The notes: generated by a model not told the origin, from the sequence alone. Shown: positions 12,031 through 24,800, counted from the stretch's first letter. The stretch: 64,000 nt of DNA from Dicaeum eximium (GCA_013396995.1 VWZP01006697.1:186001-250000), one strand, 5' to 3'. A program made the numbers and translations.

Positions 12031-12100
12031 GGTCCTTTCCCACACTTCCCAGGAAGTTCCTGGACTTGATGAATCAAGATATTTCGGTGAATTATTAATG
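11864..12100 (+). promoter_or_regulatory. Candidate plus-strand promoter and first exon
   Basis: CCAAT at 11,864-11,868 and an AATAAAA element at about 11,893-11,899 sit at the right-hand edge of the CpG island, which would place a start near 11,925. The following sequence is less GC-rich and holds the 43-codon frame at 11,967-12,098. Possible donors such as GGTGAATT near 12,087 are weak. No gene is recognised and the direction is not proven. Confidence 0.3.
11967..12098 (+). CDS. Small ORF, 43 codons, in the putative 5' leader
   Basis: The ATG at 11,967 has G at -3. The frame starts MRLLILRAGLKSFSRHLR and ends at TAA 12,096-12,098. The first 30 residues hold several Arg and one Lys and no acidic residue, so they resemble a mitochondrial targeting peptide, but such composition also arises by chance in GC-rich leaders. 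I do not recognise the protein. It could be an upstream ORF, the first coding part of an exon with a donor near 12,087, or nothing. No neighbour supports a function. Confidence 0.2.
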   Translation: MRLLILRAGLKSFSRHLRCPRWSFPTLPRKFLDLMNQDISVNY

Positions 12101-12920
12101 GAGATGACACTTCGTGGTCGCGTGTGGCGGTTTCTATGTGAATGGAAAGCAGCGGAGGGTGATTTTCCAGGTGCCTGCCTTTGCTTGGTCCCTCTCTTCC
12201 CAGAGGCTCCCCGCTCGGGAGGTTATGACTAATCTTAATGAAGAATGGACTGAAATCTCAGCTTTTGCTGTGGGACTCATGGAGCCCCTCTGCACACATG
12301 CATTTTGTACAACCTCTCCCCCCACACCCCCCAACCGCCTAAATGCAGCTTGAAATAAGGCTTTATATTATTTTAATCTATCTTTTAAATTACAAGGTGG
12401 AAATTGCCAGCCAGTTTATTATTTACCTGAGAAGAGTCCACTCCAATTCAGCTGCATGGATTCACCCTTAAGATTCATAGCAAATGTTGCAAGAAGTGTA
12501 GCTTTCTGCCATTTGCTCTCGCATGTCCACAGTCTTAGGTTTGACCTTTATGATTTTTTTTCCCTGCTAGTGAATCTAAAGTCATCTTGCTTTTCTTTCT
12601 TTTTCTCTTCCTTTTATCTTCCCTTGCTCCTACCCACCTTTAACAATTTCTGCATGCTGTATGTCTTAAGGATGGGTCTGTGCTGGCTCTAAGCCATCTT
12701 TGTGTCCTGTTTCTGGATTATTTCTATACTAAGGTTTTTAGTATAATTTAAATACCCCAAGCACCAGGAATTCAGGTAGGAATCTTGCTGCTTGTGCTGT
12801 AATTTCTACAGTGCTGCAGCACCATCTTCACAGCATAGCTGAAACTGGTGCTGGTCTTGTAAAATGTGGAATATGTAAAATTTTCTTAAGGAAGGATGTT
12901 CTTTAATGTTTGATCTTTGT
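12101..12920. other. Single-copy sequence right of the CpG island
   Basis: CpG is depleted again, with pyrimidine-rich stretches at about 12,585-12,640. No repeat, exon or RNA gene is recognised. Confidence 0.5.
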
Positions 12921-13124
12921 GTACTCTCAAGAGTAGTCAACAAGAAGGAAGATTTAATCCATGAAACACAGCTGACAAGCGTGCTCCAAGTGATGTCCAG
13001 GTGTTAGAAAAACAAATTACTTATTAGAATTGCCTTGTTAAGGGTTAGGACCTGGCATGCTACAGTGATCTCGGACCTAGGGGAAGGTTACCAGAGCTTG
13101 GGAAGAAGGATGTTCCATTGATAG
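12921..13124. repeat. Assembly duplicate, copy 1 (204 bp)
   Basis: This block is the same as 13,126-13,329 (offset 205), with a single N at 13,125 between them. It contains unique flank, the CCAGG target site (12,997-13,001) and the first 123 bases of the solo LTR. It is an unmerged contig overlap, so the LTR start seen here is not a second element. Confidence 0.95.
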
Positions 13125-13125
13125 N

Positions 13126-13329
13126 GTACTCTCAAGAGTAGTCAACAAGAAGGAAGATTTAATCCATGAAACACAGCTGACAAGCGTGCTCCAAGTGATG
13201 TCCAGGTGTTAGAAAAACAAATTACTTATTAGAATTGCCTTGTTAAGGGTTAGGACCTGGCATGCTACAGTGATCTCGGACCTAGGGGAAGGTTACCAGA
13301 GCTTGGGAAGAAGGATGTTCCATTGATAG
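13126..13329. repeat. Assembly duplicate, copy 2 (204 bp)
   Basis: Same sequence as 12,921-13,124. It continues without a break into the rest of the LTR, so this copy should be kept. Confidence 0.95.
13202..13206. repeat. Target-site duplication, left (CCAGG)
   Basis: CCAGG directly precedes the LTR TGTTAG start and is repeated at 13,786-13,790 directly after its CA end. Confidence 0.85.
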
Positions 13330-13785
13330 TGGACGCAAAGAATGCAGAATTTGTGGGCCGCAAGGACAACTGGCAGAACTCCCAAGGTAAGGAAGAAACT
13401 AATAAAGATAACTCAGCAATTATGCTGAAATCAGCTCCAACTGGGTAAAAGGTAATTCTGGCAGGGAGAGATCATGACCGCCAACTCACGGACCATCGAC
13501 CCAAGAAACCCAACAACTCAAGAGAAAGATTGAGCATAAAGATTAATTAGCATGAGAAGCAAGAGAATCATTAACCAATAGAAGATAGGACACTAAGTAA
13601 CAGAGAACTATGTAACTTGTCACCAATGAACACTAATTCCTTTGTTTGCTGAAAGGTATAAATAGTAAAAATTTGATAGCTGGTGTGCTTGATTTGTGGA
13701 ATACCACCAAGCACCCAGGCTTGTGCAACTGTGAAATAAATAATCAATGTCTCTCTTGAGTGTGTAGTTATTGGCTTGTTGCACA
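13207..13785 (+). mobile_element. ERV solo LTR, 579 bp (ERVL-like)
   Basis: The element starts TGTTAGAAAA and ends TTGCACA, giving the canonical TG...CA, and is flanked by the 5-bp duplication CCAGG. Inside, a TATAAATA box lies at 13,657-13,664 and an AATAAA signal at 13,735-13,740, giving the U3-R-U5 order on the plus strand. There is no internal viral sequence, primer site or second LTR, so it is a solo LTR formed by LTR-LTR recombination. A 5-bp duplication fits ERVL-type integrases; family assignment is inferred from that only. The intact ends and TSD suggest a fairly young insertion. Confidence 0.85.
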
Positions 13786-13790
13786 CCAGG
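13786..13790. repeat. Target-site duplication, right (CCAGG)
   Basis: Matches the left CCAGG at 13,202-13,206 and follows the LTR end directly. Confidence 0.85.
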
Positions 13791-14014
13791 TAACGAATCT
13801 GATTTTTGTGGGCAACAGGCTCCTTAAGAAAGCCTTTAAGCTATTTCCCACAGCCACTGTGTTGGCAGAATTAATTATTTTAAGGACTTTGTATGATACT
13901 ACAAAAGGCAAAGCAGTGCAAAGAAGCTGCATTCTGCTTTGCATATATTTGTGAACTCAAGCAAATCACCTTGAAAACACACTTAGGTACCACTGCCATT
14001 ATCTGGCCATTTTA

Positions 14015-14090
14015 GTCTTTCCACAGCTGAGATTTTCCAGCCTGTAGATCATTCTGGTTGCTCTTCTTTGAACCTCCCCTAGTTCCCTCA
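14015..14090 (-). mobile_element. Possible old CR1 fragment
   Basis: The plus-strand text GCCTGTAGATCATTCTGG, then TTGCTCTTCTTTGAACCTC, resembles the complement of the conserved CR1 segment downstream of the reverse transcriptase. The match is short and diverged. Confidence 0.4.
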
Positions 14091-17000
14091 TTATTTTCTT
14101 TTTTTTCAGCAATGACAGGTCAGGAACTCAGTGAATATTTGCAGAGCATTCCCATGGGAGCTTTCTGGACACAGTCTATCTCTCTTTATGACAGACCACA
14201 TTTTACAGGCTTTCTTGTTCCCTGCCATATTGCATTGTCGATTCACTGCCCACTCTAACCCTGAGGTCTCCTTGGGCATTATTCATTCCTAGATGTGTCA
14301 TATTCTGATTAGCTTTAGTAAGGCTGCTTTTATTATTTTTTTTTTTTTTAATTATTTTTATTTTCTCAGATAGAGTGGAATTAATAATATCCAAGAAGGA
14401 CTTATGGTTTTTTTGTTAAAAAGGAAAAGTTAGTGCAGGAACTGTTGTGTTCTCCATAACATGAGCATAAGATATTTATCTTCTAATCAATTATATGAAT
14501 TTATGGTTCACAATTTGAAGTCCATAGCTGTGTGAAGAAAACTTCTTTCATTTTTGAGAGATATTGTCAGGATGATGCTTTTCTTCCTCAGCCCTCTTCT
14601 ATTGATGGCTATAATGAAAATAGAATTAGGAGATTGGATCACATCATTAGCCAATGAAGAATCCTGTATACCTGATACATTAGCTGAGTGAAAGGCTCAG
14701 CTAGGATTGCGAAAATTGATCAAGATTGGCTGAAAACAACTTCCCTGCCATGAGTTGGAGAATATAAGAAGGTTCAAAGAAGAACTGAATGTTCACGAGT
14801 CTAAGACTCCAAGACTGAAAAGGAGACAAACATTGTTTGCAGCTCTTGAACCAATCTTGTATTTGGAAATCAGAACGGGTACACAAGGTAAAACATAGTG
14901 TCTCAACGCCTCTCTTGTCTGTGGCTGTTCTCTTAAGCAAGCATTCCTGCCCATGGACTGACAAGAATTAGCCACAACGAAGATCCGAAGTGACAACTTC
15001 TGCCCCTGCAGTCTCTGTGGAATGCCCAAACCCTTCTGACTGTGACCAAAATGTCCATGAGTCTCAGTCACCAGCCTAAAAATGAAATACAGTGTTAGCT
15101 GGGAATATATGGCCATATTCTCTAAGCTATTTAAGTGAAATACTATTTCCAAACAATAGAAGATGTCTATGTGGGATTTAAACACTAAACAGCCACTTAT
15201 GGTTCACTACAAGCTGCAGCATCTACAAAACAATCTGAATGTCTCCCTTTGTAACTCCACACTTCAGAGTTTGCTCAGCCTCTTCCAAAAATAAAGAGGG
15301 ACCTTACTCTGAATTTATAAAGGGGAAACCTCAGTCTAAGAAAATTTTTCTTCACTCTTTCCTGCTTTTTTTTTTTTCCTAGGGGTGTGGAGCCTTGCTT
15401 TCTCAAGCTTGAATGCCACATCTTTCAAGTCTTTAAGCCCAGTCCTGTAGATCTATATGCAGTGATCAAGGATTAGCCAGGCAATTTTAAGGGTGGAGAT
15501 AACGTCACATTTTACCATTCTTCGAGCAAGATGTGCTTCTCATAGCACTGAAACAACCCTGGTGTCTTCCTAGTCCTAGTCTGTTGCAAATACCTAAGGA
15601 ACAGGGTAGCACAAACCACATTCCCATCTTATGTCAATTCATCCTGGTCTGCTTGGCCACTGGAAGAGTTTGCCCAAGGGATTCCAGGGATTGCAAGCAC
15701 CTCTGCGTAGCGTATTTGTTCTCAATTTCTGAATGGTTTTGTTCTTTGTCAATGTCCTTCTTCCAGTGAGGCCCCCAAAACTGTAGAAGGAGATTATTCC
15801 AATGAATCTGAATGCCTTGTTCTAATTTGAGTTTCTTACATGTTTTAGCCCCTTCTAGAAGTGATGAAGAAAAGCAGCAGATAGTTTGATCGGTTCCTCC
15901 ATAAGGCACATGAGGAACTACTCCATTTCTGCCTATTCCATAGATATTTTGGGTGAAAAAGATTCCCACTGCGAGATACAAAAGAACAAAGAAGCAAAAT
16001 GTGAATCAGAGCTTGCTGATTTTGTGGAAACATTATGAAATCTGCCTGCTTTTTCTTAGCTTACTGTCTGAACCTCTCAGCTGCTTCCCAAGTAGGCAAC
16101 TTGATACTGCAAATTCTTGCACTTTTATGGTTTCTTGCACGTCTGTCTTTCCCCATTTCAGTGGTGAAAGTCAGGGAATGATAGAAAATAGTAATAACAC
16201 TTTTATTTTATCCTTGAAGTAGTTGTATTTATTCATTAATTGTGTAGTTCCTCTGAGCAAACTGGAGCTTCAGTCTTCTTGTCTAGGTTGAAGATGAAAA
16301 TTTATTTTCAAAACTATTCTGGAAATTCGATTTTCCAGTCAACTACCATGGTAGGTATTCCTATGTTTCTCTGGGTACATGTAAATTGTTTCATAGAAAC
16401 ACAGATTTTCTTTAAAGAACAGCTTTATTTCTGAGTTGAATAAACCTGACCATCATGGTCCCTCACCTGTTTTTCTTCAGTGTTTATTCCATGACTTTTT
16501 TGCCTAGGGATGGTAAAAACAATTTCATTTTGGATTAAACTCATACTGAAACAGATATTTTCAAAACTGTCATATACCTCTGAATTTCTTAGCTCTCCTA
16601 ATTCCAGTGGTATTAAAATATCACAAGAACAGCTGTTGTTATGTTGCTTGTGGAATCAGTAATTACAGAATTGTGTTGTGAAAGTAACAAGCTGAAGGGT
16701 GGCAGGTAAGTTTCACATAACAGATAGTTGAAATAGGTTCAGCTGAATCAAACCTTTGTGTTTCAGGGTTCACCCCTCACTCATGGCAAGCAACCAAGAA
16801 ACTCTGCTGTTATAAGTAATATAACAGCATCCTTCACCTTTTGCATTCCCAATATGTCAGATTGATCATTCCTGACAGAAGCATAAAAATGTCAGTGTAA
16901 CAAATAAGATGGGTAAATAGCAGCTAATGCCTGGGGAGTTTCATTGCCTCAACAGGTACATGAAGTTATAATTGCACTAATCAGCATTCCTACAAGCAGC

Positions 17001-20000
17001 CAGCACTTCAACTTGCCACAGAAAAGGCCTGAAAGGGCAGAGACTTCTTCCATGTGAAACACCATGGAGATCAACTAAACCTCAACCAGTAGGGTCTTTA
17101 AAAATGAAAGCTTACATCGTTTGGGTAAATGAGGAGCCAGCACACATCTGCATGCATGGGATGGCAGCAAGCAAAAAATCAGATTCTATCCCTCTAGCTG
17201 AATAATCATTATACAATAGAATCAGTTCATGACCAAATTTCACTGTATGTCATCCAGCTGCAGTCAGAATCTTGATAGCTTCCCTGGAACTGATACAAAA
17301 GGTTATCAGTGATAATCTGATGCTGCTGTTGTAGGAGTTGTTAGTCATGGGCACTAGTCAGAATTTGGAGATACTATCCTTTTCCACATGCAATGTTATT
17401 GTAGCAAAATTAGAAGGTAATGCATTTTTCCACATTGGTCAAAGTTTTGGATGCTTTGGGAATATTTTACACGATACATAAAAACATTTTTCAATAAATA
17501 CTTAATTTTCTGTAAAAAATATCCTTTAATTTATTGTGCAACCTGCAGAATTATTCTACATGATTACATTTATTGTCACAAAGCCACACTTTGGCCATGA
17601 AACCTATTATTTATTTTTTGTGAAGCTAACGTTTTTACCAGTCCCCTGTCTGTTTGTATCCATCATTCTCTTCTCTAAGGGCTCAGAGTTTCTGTGTAAT
17701 TTACCATGGTTTAACCAGTTACTTCGCACTGCCTGAGCCACAGTGACTGTCTGTATGTACTGTCAGATGGTAGAGAACACCATGTAATTTGATTTTGCCA
17801 ATCCCTTTTCACTGTGGACTGGGCTAAAAAGAATTATCTTCCATGTGTTCCTGGCTAAGAGTGCCTCTATGAACAGGTACTATGCCTCAGCTGATGTAGG
17901 CTACTCACTGTGCAGTAATAACTTGCTTGTGAGTCTGACATGAACATACTTTGTATTTTAATAACCTCTGGAGAAATAACTGTCTTTTCTACCTCAGCTT
18001 GCACAGTACCTAGTACAATGGGAGAAAAAGCACTAAAAAAGTCATGCAAATAATTAATACATCAAAATAACAGTGTATTTTTCAGTAGTGCACACATACA
18101 CATATCCATTTGCAGATTTCCTGGCCCAAAGGATTTGTCGCCTAAATAGAGATGAAAGGCAAATGCTAAAAGGGAAAACGAAGAGATTAAGTGAGTTAAG
18201 ATTCATGCAGTGGGTCAGTTTAGATCTGGGTATAAAATTCAAACCTGGCTCCTACTCTGCTCTAGCTCAAACCAGTATTTTATCCTCTTTTTCAGAGTGC
18301 CTGTCATGGCTGGTCCCTACCAAAGGTTTCAATCCAGGTGTATCTTTCTCATTTCTCAGATAAGTAGTGCTGAGAACCACAGGTCACTTTTTTCCCCCAG
18401 GCTGATCAGTTCCTCCTCCTCAGGATTAGGACTTAGCCCAAATCTTCATATTTCCAGATAACAATGTTGACACATACACTTTTCTGTCTCTTAGGCTAGG
18501 TCACTTATACAATGAATAGTAGATAATTTTTGAGTAGTTTTCTAAAAAGTGGTGCTTTACTTTCCCCCATCTCCTCCATTTTTTTCAAGTATGTTCCTTG
18601 CATGGCTGCAGTGACCTGTAGGGTTCCACAGCACTGAATTCTGCAACACACCCACACCCAACCACCCACAAACCTCTCTTATACTAAGGCTGCAAATGTG
18701 CATTGCATTTTTCTTGACAAAGCAGTTTAAGTCATTTCCCCTTCCTCTACCTGTGGGCTCATCATTCTTGCCTCTGCCCCCGCTCACCTCTCTCCAGTTT
18801 TGTCATCAAAACCATAAATGGGATGTGCTGTAACCTGGGCACAGAAATCAATATGGTTACAAATGATTCTTGACAAAGTTAGTTTTGTAATTTTGGACCA
18901 TTTGAGTCACCTGTTGAAGTGACTGGATCTGAGTGGATTGTGAGCTACTGCACCTTTGTGTATGTGCAGGAGAATGGTGGTTGGGGGAAATTTCTTAAAT
19001 GACTGTGTCACTGGAAAAAACATAGTGTCATATTACACATTAAGAGATACATTCCCTTTTGCAGTAGAAGTTGTGTAGCAGCAGTAGTAATAAAAATGAT
19101 GAAAAATCCCCAGGACACTTGTGAAAGATCTTTCTCTAGCTATATACAGAATTTGAAGTGAGCTAGAGTTTTGAATTAGCATTTACTTGAGCTAATCAGT
19201 GAATCTGCTGCTGCCTTTCTACTTGATGATGGATATTGTTGTCCCAGAAGAAACAAACACTCTTTGCACCACATCTTCATGGGGTTTTTGTATGCTATTT
19301 GCTTTATCTAAGAACATAATTTGCTCTTCCTGATGTTTGGCTGAAGGCAGGGGCCTAGCAATTTTATGATATTTCACATGGGCTATTTTATTCTTCCCTA
19401 CAATAGGTCTTTTTGCTCCCCCTCCTTCTTTTTGGAATTCCTCTCATCTTCTTTGTCACAAAGGCCTTCATCTGAAGAGTGGAAATTGCAACTCCTTATG
19501 CCTTTCTTTGAAGCCACCAGGTGAACTTCGTGATTCCAGTTTATGAAGTCCAGTGGCCAGGACATTTTCATAACTTTTTTATCCCTATCTCTTGTGACTG
19601 TAACACTTGTTACGGTAGGAGACTGACACTAATCTCAGTCTGCATCGTAAGAAGGCAGGGGTATTTTGAATTTAAGTGGATGTCTGAATTTCAAATGAAG
19701 GTGTGATTGCAGCTGAAAATGCACAAATGTCCATGCAGTGTCATAAATACATATACTTTTCTTAGAAGGATGCAATATTTAAAAGATTTCTACCTGATCT
19801 GCTTCCATGCTGGTAATTTGTAAATCCCTCATCCTAATCCTCCAGGATTGCTTACATGGTTGCCCAGTCATCCTGTATCTTGCATCCTCAAGCCCTGGCG
19901 CTTTCAAGGAACTTGTAGAAACCAGGAGCCAAACTCTTGGCAGAATTTTTAATGGCTCCCTTCAAATGGAGTTGCACAACTATCCTATGTGTGACATTAG

Positions 20001-20920
20001 AATAAAGTCCCCAAGGATGAGGCAGCTCACTAATAGTTGCTATGAAATGCAAAGGAAATATTGAAACTGCATAATGCAGCTGGCTACTCAGCCTGGTGTT
20101 AATATAATTTTGGGCCATTTTTCCTTGAATGGTGAGAAGTGTCCTTGCCTCTGTTAAGGATTTCTAGTCAGAAAGAGAAGCAGCAGCCTTTTATTTTGCA
20201 TTTAATGAGAATAGTCCCCACTAGGAAAGAACATATTGTCAGGGCCTTTTTTATTTACTTTCTCAATTAATAGCAAACTGTGATAGTAATTCACAAGAGA
20301 ATTAACACAGTGCCTTCTGCATTTCACTGTCTCCTTTTCCTGTAGCTATTTCAGGACCTGCAGGGCTATGGGATACACCTAGATCCCGTCAAAAGGTACT
20401 ATACTGAAAAGGAAAAAGCTTAACATCCTCTACTAGATCCTCCTTCTAACTTTTTATTCAGCTGGCCTTCTATTAGGTTAGGAAACATTTTAGCAGGAAT
20501 TAGTGATGTTTGTGGTGTCTTGTAGGAAAAGACCATCTCGTCATTGAATGAAAAGAAGTATACTAGCAAGGACCCATGCTAATGCAGGGGAAGACAGTAG
20601 CTGCTTTGGGATTCTTGTTGGAAACCCTAGTTTATTGACCTAGGTTGTATCTCTGCAAGCTAATAGAAACAGACTAAACTTTGGGCACCAGAGTACTCCA
20701 CCCAAGTCTGGAGTGTTCACCTTACATCTTTGTTGAGTCAGGGCTCAAGGTACTATGGGGATTAGCACTGCAGTAAAGCTCCACTGCAGACTATGAAGAG
20801 TTAAAAAATCCTGTTTACATGTTCTCCTTGAAGTGGGTGAGGAAATATTTCCTGAACCCACAGGTTTTGTTTCACACTTGAAATACTGTATAGCCTATTT
20901 GAATATTTTTGTAGCTCTTA

Positions 20921-21070
20921 ACATTAGCATCTTTCACACAGTTTACATTACTTTGACTTATGGAAGTCCCACTGTGGAGGATTGGGAAAATCTAAAGTTC
21001 TGTATTAGTAAACCCATGACAGGAAAAATAGGCAATTATCTCTTGTTTTAAAAGCTCCAAAGTGTAATTC
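20921..21070 (+). repeat. Diverged local duplicate, unit A
   Basis: Sequence around AAAGTTCTGTATTAGTAA, then GGCAATTAT and AGCTCCAAAGTGTA, recurs in the same order at 21,660-21,816. Both copies run through a GATTGGGAAAA/GCTGGGAAAA segment. It is either an old tandem duplication about 740 bp apart or two copies of an unnamed interspersed repeat. Confidence 0.7.
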
Positions 21071-21320
21071 TTGCAGTTAATTCCTGCGAAGTTCAGAGAA
21101 TCTAGGGTGAATTTGGTTTGTGGTAGGTATTTACATTCCCTTTGGATCAGCTATATATTTATATATAAGAACACTGATTTCAATAACAGTCTTCTACTTA
21201 AACTTGCAAATCAAATAGACCCTATGGGGCATCTGACATAAATTAGTGAACTGTTGTTTGAGGTCCAGCTGAGTATCTCATGCTATGGATAAAAATAGGT
21301 TTCTTGGCATATCCTTGACC

Positions 21321-21345
21321 AAAAAAAAAAAAAAAAAGAAAAAAA
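21321..21345. repeat. Poly-A tract
   Basis: Seventeen A bases, one G, then more A. No retrotransposon body was recognised next to it. Confidence 0.85.
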
Positions 21346-21659
21346 TGTTTATAAGGCTTTTTATTACTAGAATTAATTTCCCCTTTTATTTTCTCCCATA
21401 TGATTAGTTATATATTAGCTAACCAGCACAGCAGGGAAAATGCCCAACAACTCTCTGGAGACATAAAATCAGCCTAATGTAGCACACACCCAGTAGGAAC
21501 ATAACTCATAGGAGCTGTTGGGATGGGGCCTTTGGAAAGAGCCATAATTTATAATTGGCCACTGTTCATCTGACAAAAATGAGAGAAATTGTGAGTTCAA
21601 AAGGGACTTCAAAATGTGAACCCGTCAAAGCCTGTGCATTGTATTTGCTCTGGATGGTG

Positions 21660-21816
21660 CATTAACATCTCTAGCAAAGCTTATGCTATTTTGAATGATG
21701 GAGGTCTTACTGTGTAGGGCTGGGAAAAAAGAAATAAAGTTCTGTATTAGTAAGCATGTGACTGGAAAAAAAGGCAATTATTTCTTTCTTTTAGAGCTAC
21801 AAAGTACAGTGGTGGT
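21660..21816 (+). repeat. Diverged local duplicate, unit B
   Basis: Partner of 20,921-21,070. It shares AAAGTTCTGTATTAGTAA exactly and AAAGGCAATTAT and AGAGCTACAAAGTACA approximately, with substitutions and small indels. Confidence 0.7.
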
Positions 21817-24800
21817 AGCTTCTGACAAGAGTAAACTAGATGTGCACAGCTTAAAGGCAAACTGAGGACATGCAGATGAAAAGTTCAGCCCTTTCCTCAT
21901 TCCCCCCTCCTTTCTTTACCCACCCTTATGATCTCTTTACTACAGCTGGAGAGAAAATCTGGGGCACTTGTTTCTTTCATTTCTTCCAGATTGTTATTTT
22001 ATCCTCATTTTTGGTAGAGTGGTAATGATATCCAGTGGCTGCTTAGAAGAATCACTGATAGATATTCCTTAGGGATATTCCAGAAAAAATGCATCCCAGC
22101 CAGGACTTATTTCCTAAGTCACAGCATGAATTTGAAACCTATACATTCTGCCTACAGTAGTCAGCTCCCATCACTGGTCAGGTTTCCATTATTTTTTCCT
22201 TGGCTCTCTTCTTCAACCCTTCTATTTTATCCACCGCCACCAGCAATTAAAGGCTGCAATGGATCTCTAATGCACATAAGGAGGCGAGAACACACACAGA
22301 ATCCTTTCTTACCCTTGCATTTTATCTCCAGAATATTATGGTTCTTTCTGTCCTTTGCACTCACTAGCTTATGCTGGCTTGTTTTGAGATTTACAAGATA
22401 CTTCCATTTTTTTTCTTGGGTAGTTTGCAGGAGAAAACCTGGGTCTCTGAAATCTGAAAGGAGTAGGGGCGTAATCAACAGAAAAAAACCCCAAAAGACT
22501 GAAATATTATAGTGAAAAGACAGGTGAGCTTTATTCAGGGATCCAAAATCCTGAAATGAAAAGTGACATGTACAAAGGCTCCATATCCGTTAAGGAGGTG
22601 AATGCTGCTTCTGAAAGCGCAAAGTAATCTCACCAAAGTGTAGTTTGTGTCACAAGATAACCAAACAGCTTTGGAGAGGGTTTGTCCCTGTTACTTCTGA
22701 CCCAGTCATCTGAACTTCAGCTGTGCTTATTACCAGGATTGGTTTGGAACTGGGAACTGATTGTCACAGAAGCTGCCCTAGACACATCACAACATCTCCC
22801 TGCAAAATCTCTGAGCTGCGGCATTGCCTTTTATGGAGAAGTTCCCCTTCCAGTACGGCTTTTGGCATAGCACATCAGCTCTCCCTCCTCAAGAAGGCCT
22901 TTCCAGTTGGCCTTCACCAACTGTGTCAGCTGCCAGGTAAAAAGCAATCCATCACTGCTTTCACTCTCTTACACAGCGGGCAAATTTTTAAAGGAAAACG
23001 CTGTTAGAGCTGGATGAAAACAATTTCCCAAGTTTGCACGACAATGTATCTATTGCCATAGCAGCGCTGAGAGCTCCTGTGGCCAAGCTGATGTGATATC
23101 AGGTGAAAGCTGCTGGGCTTCCTTGTGTGGGCCCATCCTGGCACAGAGCTGGGACAAGCCAGGCATGAGGCACAGGGTGGGACTGAGGCTGCCTTCACAC
23201 CAGCCTTGCCCGACCCGTAACTCCGCACTCCCAAGCGGTGGGTCTGTGGGCTAGGCTGCTGCAAAACAGACATCTGGCCTGGATCAAGAACCAGCTCACA
23301 GTTGCTTTTTCTTTGGTTGTTGAACAGAGCATAGATTCACAGTAATGAATGATGATGTTTTGGTACAGTGGCTGCACGCTGGCTATAGGGTAACAGACAA
23401 CTGCTGATAAGCCAACTGGCAAAAATTCACCTGTCACCACTGGCAGAGTGAGTTAATACATTACATCCATGATCTGTGATGAACTATGAAGCCAAATGTA
23501 CTATACTGCCAAAGCACAGCCTTGTTATTTTTGGGATTTTTGGTAAGAGGCATCCAGCTCCTAGGGCTGCAGAGGCTGAGGAGGGTGTAATTACGTTTGG
23601 GAAGGATGCTTGGGAAATGCTGAAGACTGCATTGCAGTTCACCATCCCAACTCCTCCAGCTCTGCTGACACAGCTTGATGAGAGCTGAACCAGCGAGCTA
23701 GGTCACTCAAGTTATTTTGCTGTAACTTCTCAGGGTTACTTTTAACCCCAAGCATTTGAGTGATCTGGTTTACAGAGCAGGCAGATAAACAGTTGCTGTG
23801 GCTCATCGGGAAGAGCAAGGCTGCAGTGTGCAGTGAGAGGCAGAGCGGGTCCCTGCGCTGACCCAGCCTCTCTGAGCTCTCTGGCAGCCCCTCCGTGTCA
23901 GAGCTGAAGAATATGGTGTGCATTGTGCAGCACTGCTCCCAGAGGCGTGAGTACCATAGGAACAGCCACTTCTCACTGTACAGCCTTCATCTTAAAATAG
24001 AGCAGGCTAAAAGATGTTTGTTTACACTAAAACAAAAGCTCTAGATGGAGCAAATTAGCCTTGTGGTATTTAATTTGTGATTCAGGCTCATCTATGACTC
24101 TTCCAGTTTCTCTTCAATTAAAAGAGCATGTAACTGCACATAAACATTTAGCCTAGTCAGATTTAGACAACATTAAGACTCGGATGCCAAACTGCTTGTA
24201 CTTTTCAGTGGCATTTGGGTGGTAAACTCTTATTTCTTCCTTTAAAATTAATGACAGGATTCCAGGCAGGCTTTTTTCCCCTTTTATTTTGTGAGTGGTT
24301 CTTATATTATATGGTTCAGGTAAATATATGATTCTCCCACTAGTATTCCAATAACAACTCCATAAAATCTTGGCACTTTTGTAACAAAAAAAAGCTACAC
24401 ACATAAAATTTTTACCAAATCCTAGCTAACTAGTACATTTGCAGGGTGCCCTGTCATGATCAAAACCTTCTGTTATCATCTCTGCAGGAATGTCCCAATG
24501 AGGTCACATTACATTACCCCCTGCTGGGGATTTTCTCTCTCATGTCTCCTGCTTGGGCCTAAAAAGATTGTAAAATGGGTGTTCAGTGTCCCACTGAATT
24601 AGGCAAAATCCCAGATTAGAAAGCAGCGATTTCTATGTATTTTAATCAATTTGGTATCAGACTTGTTCATCATCCTTTCAACAAAAGAATTGTTTATCCC
24701 ATTTTTTCATTAGATCTCAAATTAATATCTTCTAGGGGAGTCACAGAAACTAATTGGAATAATAAATGTACTCATATTTGCTGATGTGGTTTAGCATAGT

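Noticed and set aside
11055..12110. 351-codon open frame on the minus strand
   Set aside because: It crosses the same N gap. Outside the gap it is low-complexity Pro/Ala/Ser-rich sequence from a CpG island without any domain.
13002..13124. A second, truncated LTR in tandem with the solo LTR
   Set aside because: It is the duplicated contig overlap ending at the N at 13,125, not another element.
15755..15800. Possible minus-strand CR1 fragment
   Set aside because: GAGGCCCCCAAAACTG resembles a conserved CR1 segment, but the flanks do not continue the match convincingly.
18195..18300. Possible further MIR remnant
   Set aside because: Only a short AAATTCAAACCTGGCTCCTA-like segment matches; the core is not visible.
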